A stretch of DNA of 47,664 nucleotides from a virus: positions 1 to 47,664 of the IMG/VR virus record IMGVR_UViG_3300032323_002845, one strand, 5' to 3'. The notes beneath the pieces are model-generated. The model was given only the letters and a program-made list of their open reading frames with translations, was not told where the DNA came from and made no database searches. The position numbers were made by a program, and so were the translations under genes. Of this stretch, positions 21,158 through 30,671 are shown piece by piece (position 1 is the stretch's first letter; each line of letters starts with the position of its first letter).

Positions 21158-22930
21158 TTATGAATAGGTTAGCGAATGTTCAGACGCCATCGTGCGCCGC
21201 TTGTCTGACAGACGTGTCAGCCACTTTGGTGTCTGTCGCTTGACAATACCAACCCCCTGACCGCCTGCAATCTCAAAACCGTTTCGGCGCGCCATTTCGA
21301 GTGCGACCACGAACGAATCCCAGAGGTCAGGCGACCGGCCCATGCGCTCCTTGGTCTTGTTCTTGGGCTCAACGTCGATCAACCCGGTGCGGGCGATACC
21401 CCACTCGCGCATCGCGCCTTCCTCGGCCACTTCGCGGGGCAGTTTCCGCAGCTGCTTGGATTCGATCAACAGGCGCGACGAATACCACAACGCGGTGACC
21501 ATCTTGCCGTAGGCCTCTCGTTCAGTCTTGGGATCTCCCTTTCGCACCGGGCGCTCGCTTGGCCGGCCACCGAACTCGATCGGAACAACCTCAGGCGACC
21601 ACAACCGAGCAAACGCAGACATGAGCGTGCCGCGCCCCGTGGAGTCAAACCCAACACGCTCCGGTGAGATATTGCGCTGCTTGCAGTACAGCAAGACGTA
21701 CTCGGCAATCTGCTCTTCGGCCTGCTGCGCCTTGACTGCGGTAACCGGGATAACAATCGGTGCCTCACTGAATGCTAGCACGATGCGCCCCGATGAATCC
21801 GGCCCGAACGTAAGGTCCGTCATTACGCAGCGATCGCCGCCGACGCCCGAGTACGCAGCGTCAATGCCGACGATTCTTGTCAGCTTGTCGGCACGTTCCC
21901 AGATTGGTTCGTCGAACGCCTGGTTCTGCTCGCACAAGGACATCGTGACCACGCGCCTGGTGCCGCCGTCCCGGGGCAGCACGCCAAGGTTCATCATCGA
22001 GAACTGCAACGAGTCGCGGCCGTAGTAATCGAGATCCGCCTGAATCTGCTCCGGCGTGATGATGCCTTTGTACGGGTTGGTGCCCTTGGGAAACTTCGCA
22101 TTCGGCGTGTCGTACCCACACAGCTGGACGGCCACACCGCCGGGCGCCCGCGTTCTCCAGGTGCGAGTCTTTTCGAGGTACTCAAGCCCCTCCCAGCCGC
22201 CGATTGAGGGATGCGGCTCGCAGACCACACCCAACGCGTCGTTTCGGTCCTTGGGGTTGCCCATCGCGATCAGCTTGAACACCGGGTTCTTGCGGAGGTT
22301 GGCGACTGAATCCAGAAAGCCGCGCCCCATCAGTGACGCTTCATCCGCGATCAGAATGACCCGGTCGTTCTTCAAGCCGACGTAGTTCGACAGGCCGACA
22401 AACGTGCCGCCGACCTTGCACGCCACGCCGATGATTCCGTCACGGAAATCCCTCGCCTCGGCATCTTCATCCGAACTGGTCAGCATAAACCGGCTTTCGA
22501 TCACGTGCCCCGGGAGCCACTCCCGCCTCGCCTTAGCCTTGTTGTGTAACTCCTTGATTGCGCCCCAGATTCGCAGCTGGAGACCCTCGCGGGTTGTCGA
22601 TGACATGATGATCGAGGTCCCGGTGGGATAGATGTAGAACGTGCAGAGCCCGAACCCAGCGGAGTCATAGGTCTTCCCTGAGGATCCCGGCCCCATGACG
22701 CCCACCTCCTGGTTTTCGACGAACTCCCGAATCAGGAGATCAGACCAGTCGTGCCAGTCGAAGTGCGGCCAGAGCGCAGTCATGGCTTGGCGGAAGTGGT
22801 AGTATTTGCCGCGCCCGTACTTCACGCCGGCGTGCATGATGTACCCATCCTTGCGCACCATCTCAGCCTCGATCAGGAAACGGTCTTTTGTACGCCACGG
22901 TATAGACAAGTAATCGGGGCTTTCATTCAT
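21158..22930 (-). CDS. terL: Terminase large subunit, 590 aa
   Basis: ATPase: Walker A GPGSSGKT at 80-87 and Walker B VILIADEA at 191-198. Nuclease (RNase H fold): GIDAAYSGVGGD near 355-366 with the first aspartate, VGFDSTGRGT near 427, and SPDLWDSF near 533-540 with the last acidic residue. It cuts concatemers and pumps DNA through the portal. I choose ATG 22930 (MNESPDYLSIPWRTKD). The frame is open further up to 23014, but that would overlap the divergent tail gene; ATG 22975 is the other option. No small subunit is recognised nearby. Confidence 0.9.
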   Translation of the reverse strand: MNESPDYLSIPWRTKDRFLIEAEMVRKDGYIMHAGVKYGRGKYYHFRQAMTALWPHFDWHDWSDLLIREFVENQEVGVMGPGSSGKTYDSAGFGLCTFYIYPTGTSIIMSSTTREGLQLRIWGAIKELHNKAKARREWLPGHVIESRFMLTSSDEDAEARDFRDGIIGVACKVGGTFVGLSNYVGLKNDRVILIADEASLMGRGFLDSVANLRKNPVFKLIAMGNPKDRNDALGVVCEPHPSIGGWEGLEYLEKTRTWRTRAPGGVAVQLCGYDTPNAKFPKGTNPYKGIITPEQIQADLDYYGRDSLQFSMMNLGVLPRDGGTRRVVTMSLCEQNQAFDEPIWERADKLTRIVGIDAAYSGVGGDRCVMTDLTFGPDSSGRIVLAFSEAPIVIPVTAVKAQQAEEQIAEYVLLYCKQRNISPERVGFDSTGRGTLMSAFARLWSPEVVPIEFGGRPSERPVRKGDPKTEREAYGKMVTALWYSSRLLIESKQLRKLPREVAEEGAMREWGIARTGLIDVEPKNKTKERMGRSPDLWDSFVVALEMARRNGFEIAGGQGVGIVKRQTPKWLTRLSDKRRTMASEHSLTYS

Positions 22931-22973
22931 CTTGCGGTTATCATGGGTTGGCCTTTCAATGGCTTCAAGCGTC

Positions 22974-25013
22974 ATGGTCGCCGAAAAAAATCGCATCGTT
23001 GATGGCCTCCTCACCGCTGAAGGCGGGGTGGATAGCGGTTTTTCGCCGTCACTGATTCAGCCCAACCAGCTGGCCTGGGCGGTCAACACGACTGTGCGCG
23101 GCGGGTTCCCCAAGGCGCGGCCGGGAATCTGGGTGAAGGGCCTGACGTTCGATGACCCGGATGTGGTCTACCAAGGCGGTTACTACAACCGCGCCGTCCG
23201 TGATTCTTTCCTGAACGGATTCTTCCAGGGCTGCGGCACCTACGTTTCCGATTCTGGCGCTCCGTACCTGTTCGCGTCGATCAGCGGCAAGGTCTACCAG
23301 ATTGACATCCAGAACGGTTTTAAGGTGACCGACCTGACTCCGATCGGGTTTCAGTTCACCGTTCTTACTCGTGGCCGTGCCAGCAACGTCGCCACCTACG
23401 TATGCAGCGCTCCGCACGGCCTGTCGCCCGGCATGGTCGTGCGACTCCCAGAGCCCGTTGGTGCGTTTTTCCCGACCGGATTCTTCGGCGACTTCGTTGT
23501 GGATTCGGTGCCGTCACCGACCACTTTCACGACGTACTCACCCGGCATCGACGCAGGTCCGCTGCTGGGTCCACTGTTCGTTGGCTACCAGATGCTGGCG
23601 AACAGCCCGCAGGCGCCGCACGTCTACTTCCAGCAGGCCGAGAACTGGTTGATCGTGCAGGACACGATCAATGTTCCCTACCTCTACAACGGTGCGACGA
23701 TTCGCAGGGCCACTGGCGAGGAAGTCCCGACCGGCGGCCCAATGGCCTACGGCAAGGGGCGCCTCTGGGTCGCGAACGGCTCAGAATACTACGGCGGTGA
23801 CTTGGTCTACGGCGATCCAGGCTACGGGCGCGACAGCGTCATTCGATTCACCGAGAACACGTTCCTCAATGAAGGCGGCGCTTTTGCAGTCTCCAACGGC
23901 CCGATCACCGGACTGGCGTTTGCTGCCAACCTGGACACGTCGCTGGGAGACGGCGACCTGCTGGTTTTCACGCCTACCGCGACCTACGCATTCAACGCCC
24001 CAGTCGATCGGGATGTTTGGAAGGATCTCGATTATCCAATCCAGCGGTTCGCGTTGCTGAACTTTGGGTCGTTCAACCATGAGTCCATCGTGGCGGTGAA
24101 CGGCGACCTGTTTTTCCGCGCTCAAGATGGCATCCGGTCGTTGATCTACGCTCGCCGAGATTTTACTGAGTTTGGCAACACGCCGATCAGCCGTCAGGTC
24201 GTTAGGGCGCTGGCATACGACACTGAGTTCTACCTGACAGCCGCCAGTGCGGTGAACTTCGACAACCGGATGCTGATGACCATCCAGCCGCAGAAGGTCA
24301 ACGGCCGTGGTGTCGTGCATCGTGGAATGGTTGTGATGGATTTCGATCTTGTCTCTGGCATGGGACGGAAGCTGCCACCGGCGTGGGAAGGCGTCTGGAC
24401 TGGGGTTGATATCCTCCAGATGCTGACGGTGCGAATCCAAAAGCAGGAGCGATGCTTCATGTTTGGATTGAACCAGGACTACATCGGTCTGTACGAGGTC
24501 ACCAAGAACGGCCAGTTCGACTTCGATGGGTTCGATGATGCACCGATCGACTGGACCATTGAGACGCGCTCGCTGACTTTCGCAGAGCCTACCAACAAGA
24601 AGCGCCTGGTGAGCGCCGAACAGTGGTATGACCAGGTGATGGGTTCGATCGAATCCAAGGTCTACTTCAAGGCCAATGAAGGCGAGTGCTGGCAGCCATG
24701 GGCAGAGTTCAAGGACTGCGCCAAGTACCGCAACTGCGAGCCCGGTGAGATTTCCTGCCCTCCGGCGGTGATCAACTGCCAGGAGGTCAAATACTACCAG
24801 CCGCCTACGCGATCGCGCATTGCCCTACCGCAACCCCCGGACAAGTGCGACGTGCAGACCGGCGGGTTTACCAGAGATGGTTATGAGTTCCAACTTCGCT
24901 ACGTCAACACGGGCCGGTTCCGCCTCAAGCGTGTGGCAATGGTTGCTCAACGCCTTCAGGAGGATATTTACGGCGACCTCAGTCGCGTCGCCTGTCCACT
25001 CCTCTCCGCCTAA
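22974..25013 (+). CDS. Tail nozzle/stabilisation-like protein, 679 aa
   Basis: The N-terminus (IVDGLLTAEGGVDSGFSPSLI, then LAWAVNTTVRGGFPKARPG) matches the start of many phage beta-propeller tail proteins that begin by binding near the adaptor. The body is beta-rich (PTATYAFNAP, GDLFFRAQDGIRSL). One copy of the HG...G repeat domain (about 130-198: APHGLSPGMVVRLP ... FGDFVVDSVPSPTTF) is shared with the tailspike next door. Near residue 560-620 there is a cysteine cluster (ECWQPWAEFKDCAKYRNC, ISCPP, INCQE). I read it as the tail nozzle (gp12-like). ATG 22974 lies 43 bases from the divergent terminase start. Confidence 0.65.
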   Translation: MVAEKNRIVDGLLTAEGGVDSGFSPSLIQPNQLAWAVNTTVRGGFPKARPGIWVKGLTFDDPDVVYQGGYYNRAVRDSFLNGFFQGCGTYVSDSGAPYLFASISGKVYQIDIQNGFKVTDLTPIGFQFTVLTRGRASNVATYVCSAPHGLSPGMVVRLPEPVGAFFPTGFFGDFVVDSVPSPTTFTTYSPGIDAGPLLGPLFVGYQMLANSPQAPHVYFQQAENWLIVQDTINVPYLYNGATIRRATGEEVPTGGPMAYGKGRLWVANGSEYYGGDLVYGDPGYGRDSVIRFTENTFLNEGGAFAVSNGPITGLAFAANLDTSLGDGDLLVFTPTATYAFNAPVDRDVWKDLDYPIQRFALLNFGSFNHESIVAVNGDLFFRAQDGIRSLIYARRDFTEFGNTPISRQVVRALAYDTEFYLTAASAVNFDNRMLMTIQPQKVNGRGVVHRGMVVMDFDLVSGMGRKLPPAWEGVWTGVDILQMLTVRIQKQERCFMFGLNQDYIGLYEVTKNGQFDFDGFDDAPIDWTIETRSLTFAEPTNKKRLVSAEQWYDQVMGSIESKVYFKANEGECWQPWAEFKDCAKYRNCEPGEISCPPAVINCQEVKYYQPPTRSRIALPQPPDKCDVQTGGFTRDGYEFQLRYVNTGRFRLKRVAMVAQRLQEDIYGDLSRVACPLLSA

Positions 25014-25014
25014 A

Positions 25015-28000
25015 ATGCCTTCCTCAAACCCAGTCGATTACGGTGCCGATCCTTGCGGGCTGCGAAACAGTGCGTGGGCGATCAACCTCTGCCTGATGTA
25101 CTCGGGCCGGTGCGACTTTCCAGAAGGCACGTTCCTGATTGGGTCGGCCCCGGGAGCCAAGATCACCAGCCGCTTTCGTTTTGGCGGCGTTGCGGGGTTT
25201 ACTACAGCGACCCCACACGGTCTCGTCGTTGGAGAACTGATCACTTTGGATGGGTTCACGGATCCCACGTTCAATGGAATCGGTGCGGCCCAACTTGGTT
25301 TTCGCGTCGATGCTGTTGTCAGTCCTACTCAATTTACCGCAACAGTTCCGGGAGGAAACAGCGCCCTTGTTACTGAAGATGGATGGATCAACCTGATCGG
25401 AGGCGGTTACACCTCTTCGATACCGCTGGGTTACGGTGGAAGCATTGTTGATCCGAGAAATGGCCAGACGGTTACATTCACTTTGCGCGACAACATCGCT
25501 TTTACCGGCAAGGGCGCTGGTAAGACGCGGGTGAAGTTTGCCAACCACACATCGACCACCCGTGGTGATTCGTTTGGATTCAACATCCAGCCATTAAAGT
25601 GCCTAGGGAATTACACTGGCACCGGCGGCCTGGTCTCGAATCCTGCGAATTACCCGTCGATGCCAGTGGGTGCGACGAACTGCAAGAATCTCACCATCGA
25701 AGGCATCACGTTCGACGGCAACTATGTCAACAACGGGCCGAAAGACATCACCATCGTTTCGGTGGAGCGGACTGCTGGTATCAACACGTACACCACGGCG
25801 TTTCCCGCTAAGTTTCAGATCAGCGCGCCGCCTGCCTATTCCCCACCCGTGCTGCCAGCACCGAGCAATCAGAGCACCTACTCGCATTACATCGACGGCG
25901 TTGTGACATCCGGGTCGTCAAATGACGGCACGTTTAATGGCTTCGGTCCGGTGATCAACGTCACGTCGCTGACGTTCCAGCGGGACATGAGGTGCCCGTT
26001 AATCGGAGTCACCAGGAACGCGTTCAATTTCGCGATCTACACCAAGCATCCGGATTTCAACTTTGGGTACACGGTTGGCGACTCGATCACCGTCACGGGA
26101 TTCTCGAATCCTGCATTCAACGGAAGTTTCGTGGTGGCCGGTTTTCTGTCGGCTCAAGAGGTCTACTGCATCAATGTCGGCGCCGCGACATCGGTAATCG
26201 GATACGAGCGCCTCACTGGAGTTGGATACTACGACACTGCTGGCACCCATGGATTTACGGGCGGCGAAACAGTGATTATCACTGGCCTGGCAGATCCCAC
26301 CATGAACGGCACGTTCATCGTGACCGGAGCGCCGTTTCCTAATCAGTTCACCGCAATCAATGCCGGGCCTGACACGGGCATTTTTGCGGACAACGGCACG
26401 TACCAGCTGCGATCCAACATTGCCAAGTCTTGGACGGCTCCAGACGTAGCCCTGACTCCTCAAACGAAAGCCGGTGTCAACTCGTTGTTTACCGTCGCAG
26501 GGCTGAACCTGGTTGGGGAAAACACCATCGTTCAAGACTGCGAGTTCTACGACTTTGGAGTCGGCATCGCAGACGCCGAGACGTTCGTCCTGAAATCGTT
26601 TTTACCGTCCACCGTCGTTGACCGGTCACACGGCACGATCGTCCGCCGCAATCGGTTCGGATACCAGGGGCGCAACTCGGTTCAGGCTACGATTCACCCC
26701 GGGACATCAGAAGCGAACACTCAGTGTGCGATCGGCGGTTATTCATCCATGCTGGTGACGGTTATCGCGGCGTCGCGAGTCAATGCTACCAGTCGAGCCA
26801 CCTACACGACAACCGAACGACACGGATTGCGCGTTGGTGATTCTGTCGTGTTTCTGGGAGTCAGCGATCCGACTTTCAACGGCACCTACACGGTCGCAAC
26901 GATCATCAGCGATACGAAGTTCTCGGTCATTCAAGCGGGTGTCGATTATCCTGACACCTACATGGCCGTCGGAAGCGTCCTGCTTCCTCGCCCGCTGCGG
27001 ATCCTCGCGGCCGACTGCGTGTTCGAGTACAACCGAATCGAGGGTGGCCCTAACCCGCTCACTCAGCAGTGCCCTGTTCACGGCATCACGCCACGTGACA
27101 CGTTCGGTGCCGAGGTGCGCTACAACAATTTCGACGGATTCACAGGTACCTGCTTCTACGTCGATACGTTCCAGCACATCGGAACGCACGTTCACCACAA
27201 CTCGGCGCTGAACATATCGGCGTTTATGGCGCTCACCGTGCAGGATTGGTACGCGACAGCGGTTCAGTTCGGCTTCACGAATCCGCCGTCATACGCTGCC
27301 TGGATCGCGGCTCACAGGGACCTCCTGATCGAGTACAACGACGTGCTGCTGACCGGTCCCGACAGCTGGTATTACCAGCCGGCGCTCGCGCCTCTCGATG
27401 CAGTGTTCGTGATCAACAACCACGACGTTAACCGCAGCGCCTACTACTACCCGACGGATTACCAGATCCCGATTTCTTCAGCCGTGAGGTCAAGCGGCGT
27501 CTCAACGATCACGACGGTATCGGCGCATGAGATTCAGCCTGGCATGGAGGTTTCCATTGTTGGCGTTGCAGATGGGACATTCAACGGGGTTTTCACGGTC
27601 ACTTCGTCACCAAGCTCGACCTCGTTCACTGTCGATAATCCAGGTGTCAACACGACCTCTCCGGCGTCCACCGACGACTTTGTAGGCATCAACAAGCCGG
27701 TCAACTTCCCGTGGGAGATCCGAATGTCAGCCCGGTCCCGCGCCGGCGGTGTAGCCACCTACACCACGACCAAGGCCCACAATATGCAGCTGGGCTATCA
27801 CGTGACGCTCGAAGGATTCTCGGATCCAACGTTCAACGGTCAGTTCATCGTGACCGGAATGCCGACCACGACGACCTTCCAGGTTGCCAACGCTGGCACC
27901 GATGTCGCCACGGTGACCGAGAGCGGCAACTTTTTCCGGTATGTCGAAAACGTACAGATCCGGTGCAACACGGTGCGCCGTCTTTCGGGCAACGAACTGT

Positions 28001-28167
28001 TCATCAACAACGGTGGCAAATTCGGCTCCAGTTTTCTGCCAGGGCGACCTAGTCGTTGTGTTGCGCCTCTTCAGCAAACCTTCTATTTGGATTGCCCAGA
28101 GGGGTGTCTCGACATTCAATGCGACCCCGGCCCGTGCAAGCCTAACGATTACCTTTACCGCATCTGA
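25015..28167 (+). CDS. Tailspike with beta-helix and repeated HG-type domains, 1050 aa
   Basis: ATG 25015 overlaps nothing and follows the nozzle stop directly. The start (NPVDYGADPCGLRNSAWAIN ... FPEGTFLIG) is the usual opening of pectate-lyase-like phage tailspikes. Beta-helix rungs are seen at about 220-250 and 500-560 (CEFYDFGVGIADAE, GTIVRRNRFGY) and 670-800 (CVFEYNRIEGG, VRYNNFDGF). About six copies of a 60-70-residue repeat (HGL.VGD.V...G..DPTFNGT..V) interrupt it near 52-122, 335-395, 400-465, 585-655, 822-890 and 905-970. The C-terminus is cysteine-rich (DCPEGCLDIQCDPGPC). It likely binds or degrades a surface polysaccharide; no catalytic residues can be fixed by eye. Confidence 0.75.
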   Translation: MPSSNPVDYGADPCGLRNSAWAINLCLMYSGRCDFPEGTFLIGSAPGAKITSRFRFGGVAGFTTATPHGLVVGELITLDGFTDPTFNGIGAAQLGFRVDAVVSPTQFTATVPGGNSALVTEDGWINLIGGGYTSSIPLGYGGSIVDPRNGQTVTFTLRDNIAFTGKGAGKTRVKFANHTSTTRGDSFGFNIQPLKCLGNYTGTGGLVSNPANYPSMPVGATNCKNLTIEGITFDGNYVNNGPKDITIVSVERTAGINTYTTAFPAKFQISAPPAYSPPVLPAPSNQSTYSHYIDGVVTSGSSNDGTFNGFGPVINVTSLTFQRDMRCPLIGVTRNAFNFAIYTKHPDFNFGYTVGDSITVTGFSNPAFNGSFVVAGFLSAQEVYCINVGAATSVIGYERLTGVGYYDTAGTHGFTGGETVIITGLADPTMNGTFIVTGAPFPNQFTAINAGPDTGIFADNGTYQLRSNIAKSWTAPDVALTPQTKAGVNSLFTVAGLNLVGENTIVQDCEFYDFGVGIADAETFVLKSFLPSTVVDRSHGTIVRRNRFGYQGRNSVQATIHPGTSEANTQCAIGGYSSMLVTVIAASRVNATSRATYTTTERHGLRVGDSVVFLGVSDPTFNGTYTVATIISDTKFSVIQAGVDYPDTYMAVGSVLLPRPLRILAADCVFEYNRIEGGPNPLTQQCPVHGITPRDTFGAEVRYNNFDGFTGTCFYVDTFQHIGTHVHHNSALNISAFMALTVQDWYATAVQFGFTNPPSYAAWIAAHRDLLIEYNDVLLTGPDSWYYQPALAPLDAVFVINNHDVNRSAYYYPTDYQIPISSAVRSSGVSTITTVSAHEIQPGMEVSIVGVADGTFNGVFTVTSSPSSTSFTVDNPGVNTTSPASTDDFVGINKPVNFPWEIRMSARSRAGGVATYTTTKAHNMQLGYHVTLEGFSDPTFNGQFIVTGMPTTTTFQVANAGTDVATVTESGNFFRYVENVQIRCNTVRRLSGNELFINNGGKFGSSFLPGRPSRCVAPLQQTFYLDCPEGCLDIQCDPGPCKPNDYLYRI

Positions 28168-28169
28168 CC

Positions 28170-29129
28170 ATGGCAAACGTTGACATCTCAGCCGGGCTTC
28201 TTCCGCCTCCGCAGTGCTACGCCAGCGAGCAGGACCGCCTTGACGCCTATGCTCAGGCGTTGATTGGTCAGATCATCACGTCACCAGAATGGTCGGCCAA
28301 CACCGTTGCCCCTGCTTCGCTTGGCTTGTACTGGCTGCGGTTGGACGCCAACCAGAATCCGGTCGAAGTGCTGAAGTACAACAGCACAGCACCGGCAGGG
28401 TGGGCTCGCGTTTCGACTCAGTTCACGTATGGCGTTGGTGGTGGCGCCGCTAACGCCTACACGCTGACGCTGACCCCGGCCTCTCCTGGCGTCAATCAGG
28501 CGTACCGACCCGGCGTGTGCTACGCGTTCATCGCGAACGCTGCCAACACGGGAGCCACGACGCTGGCGGTCGATGGCTTGGCGGCCAAGGCGATCACGAA
28601 GTTCGGAACCACTGCACTGGTCGCGAACGACATCGTCGCGAACAAGATGTGCGTCGTGGTCTACGACGGCACCCAATTCCAGCTGCTGAATCCGGGTCTC
28701 AACGTGAGTGCGGCCGGGTTCACCCCTGGCACCGATCGCCAGTTCCTTCGCACTAACTCGACTCCGGCGACTGTCTGGGAAAGTGGCTACATTACGCCGG
28801 TGGCCAACTATCAGGCGTTTCCAGCGGCCGGCGGATCCGTGACGTTCACTCACGGCTTCAGCGTGGACCCTCTCAGTTGGGACATTGGAATCATCTGCGA
28901 CGATGCTGGCGGCGATGCTGGGTACGCCCAGAACGACTGCATTTCTGCACGATCGCTTTCGTGGACCACCAACTACGGTATCGCCGTGACGTGTTTTTCA
29001 AACGCGACATCGATCGGAATGGTGCGCGCTGCTGGCACGGCAAACATCTGGGTGAATCACAAAACCACCGGTGTTCCGACTGCGATCACCGAAGCCAAAT
29101 GGAAGGTGATGGCCCGAGCCATTCGATAA
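28170..29129 (+). CDS. Tail fibre-type protein, 319 aa
   Basis: ATG in a GACC-ATG context, two bases after the tailspike stop, with no ribosome site. The N-terminal part contains GLYWLRLDANQNPVEV and a WARVSTQF segment. A beta-rich, Ala/Thr-rich middle follows (YTLTLTPASPGVNQAYRPG...ANTGATTLAVDGLAAKAIT), a motif frequent in phage fibre shafts. The C-terminal domain (VTFTHGFSVDPLSWDIGIICDDAGGDAGY ...) looks like a lectin-like tip. It probably joins the tailspike or nozzle and takes part in host recognition. Confidence 0.65.
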   Translation: MANVDISAGLLPPPQCYASEQDRLDAYAQALIGQIITSPEWSANTVAPASLGLYWLRLDANQNPVEVLKYNSTAPAGWARVSTQFTYGVGGGAANAYTLTLTPASPGVNQAYRPGVCYAFIANAANTGATTLAVDGLAAKAITKFGTTALVANDIVANKMCVVVYDGTQFQLLNPGLNVSAAGFTPGTDRQFLRTNSTPATVWESGYITPVANYQAFPAAGGSVTFTHGFSVDPLSWDIGIICDDAGGDAGYAQNDCISARSLSWTTNYGIAVTCFSNATSIGMVRAAGTANIWVNHKTTGVPTAITEAKWKVMARAIR

Positions 29130-29130
29130 C

Positions 29131-30222
29131 ATGAGAAAGACCCTCGCCCAGGCCAAGAACTCCACGATCCCGCAGGCTGTCGGACTGGCCACCTGCGACG
29201 ATCGCTTTGTCCAGCTGCTGAACGAGGCTCAGGCGCGCCTGGCCGACATGGGCAAGTGGTGGGGCACCTACAAAAAGCTCCGCATCTGCGTCACCGCCGG
29301 CTGCATTACCTGGCCTCGCGAGGTCAAGACGATCGAGGCGATGAACGTCTGCGGGTACAACATCCCGATCCAGAACCAGTGGTACGAGTTTCAGACCGAC
29401 GAGCGCGCCCCGCGCACCGGCTGCGGCCGTGAGGGATGCGAGCAGGACCAGCTGCTGGATCGCGGCATGGTGACCCAGTTCCGGGACTCGGTGGGGAACT
29501 GCAAGTTCCGGGTGTACCCGTCTCTGACAGCCGATGCTGGCAAGCGGATCCTGCTTCAGGGCATCGACCCCGCGACCAACGAGCCGATCCGCACGCTGGA
29601 CCCGGTGAGCGGTGAGTACGTCTGGGGCGAGTACGTCACGCTGCCGAATCCTGCTATCACGCCGTTCGTTGAGACCACGAATCTCTTCAAGCAGCCGGGC
29701 CTGAACGGCGCCCAGAAGCCGCTCACTCAGGGCCGCATCACGATCGTGGCCTACAACCCGACCACGACGCTTTCCACTCAGGTGGCCGTCTGGGGGCCGA
29801 GCGAGGAAAACCCCGAGTATCGCCGCACCTACCTGATCAATATGCCCGAGGTCTGCGGTGGCACGAATGGGTGCAATTCGAGTCAGGACAACTGCTGCAT
29901 CGACCACGGCGACGGCTGCGTACCGCCCGAAGAGAACTGCACCAACACGGTCATCGAAGCCATCGTGCGTCTGGAGTTCATTCCAGCCGTCGTGGATTCG
30001 GACTGGCTGTTCATCGGCAACCTTCAGGCCATCAAGCACATGATGAAGGCCATCCAAAAAGAGGACCGGAACCAGTACACGGAGGCCGAGCGCGAGATCC
30101 AGCTGGCTCTCCGGTCGCTCCGTAATGAGCTTGAGGCGTACAGCCCGAATGAGCGCAGCGTGATCAACGTGCAGCCGTTCGGGTCTGCAAAGATTCAGTA
30201 TCGGTTCGGAGGATTCATCTGA
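29131..30222 (+). CDS. Tail adaptor-like protein (tail tubular A-like), 363 aa
   Basis: The N-terminal part is helical (FVQLLNEAQARLADMGKWWGTYKKL) and followed by WPREVKTIEAMNVCG and a YEFQ strand. This is the usual layout of podovirus head-tail adaptor (gp11/TTA-like) proteins, which link portal and nozzle. The C-terminal region has long helices (IGNLQAIKHMMKAIQKEDRN ... AEREIQLALRSLRNELEAYSP) and ends VQPFGSAKIQYRFGGFI. A remarkable cysteine cluster (CGGTNGCNSSQDNCC ... GDGC ... ENC) sits near residues 245-275. The call is by layout and context. Confidence 0.65.
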   Translation: MRKTLAQAKNSTIPQAVGLATCDDRFVQLLNEAQARLADMGKWWGTYKKLRICVTAGCITWPREVKTIEAMNVCGYNIPIQNQWYEFQTDERAPRTGCGREGCEQDQLLDRGMVTQFRDSVGNCKFRVYPSLTADAGKRILLQGIDPATNEPIRTLDPVSGEYVWGEYVTLPNPAITPFVETTNLFKQPGLNGAQKPLTQGRITIVAYNPTTTLSTQVAVWGPSEENPEYRRTYLINMPEVCGGTNGCNSSQDNCCIDHGDGCVPPEENCTNTVIEAIVRLEFIPAVVDSDWLFIGNLQAIKHMMKAIQKEDRNQYTEAEREIQLALRSLRNELEAYSPNERSVINVQPFGSAKIQYRFGGFI

Positions 30223-30671
30223 TGGAGGTCGAGAAGCCCATCACGTGGTTGGAGTTTCTGACCGACAACGACATCTCGCTCGATGAGCGGATCGATCGGT
30301 GGGAGGCGTTCGTCGCCGACAAGCCGCAGCAGGAATGCCCGCTGAAGCACACGTTCCCGGAAGGGATGTACGTGCGTGAAATCTTCATGCCTGCTGGCTC
30401 GATCGTCACCAGCCGCATCCACAAGTTCGACAACCCGTTCTTCATCACCAAGGGTCGCGTCACGGTCGTGAGCGAGAATGAGGGCCTGGTGACCTACACG
30501 GCGCCGTACTCGGGCATCACGTTGCCGCAGACCCGCCGGGTACTTCTGATCCATGAGGACACGATCTGGGTGACGGTTCACCTGAACCCCGAGAACAAGA
30601 CGAACCACGAAGAGCTTTATAACGACCTCACATACGTGAGGGACAACAAATACTTACCATGTCATTCGTAG
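30222..30671 (+). CDS. Cupin-fold protein, 149 aa
   Basis: TGATG junction with the adaptor gene and GGAGG nine bases upstream. The core KHTFPEGMYVREIFMPAGSI ... SRIHKFDNPFFITKGRVTV ... ENEGLVTYTAPYSGI ... PQTRRVLLIHEDTIWVTVH has the two histidine-bearing strands and G-rich turns of a cupin barrel. This family of phage cupin-like proteins is often found within tail gene clusters. No enzymatic role is known; it may be structural. The conserved histidines (IHKF, IHED, TVHL) could hold a metal. Confidence 0.75.
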   Translation: MEVEKPITWLEFLTDNDISLDERIDRWEAFVADKPQQECPLKHTFPEGMYVREIFMPAGSIVTSRIHKFDNPFFITKGRVTVVSENEGLVTYTAPYSGITLPQTRRVLLIHEDTIWVTVHLNPENKTNHEELYNDLTYVRDNKYLPCHS

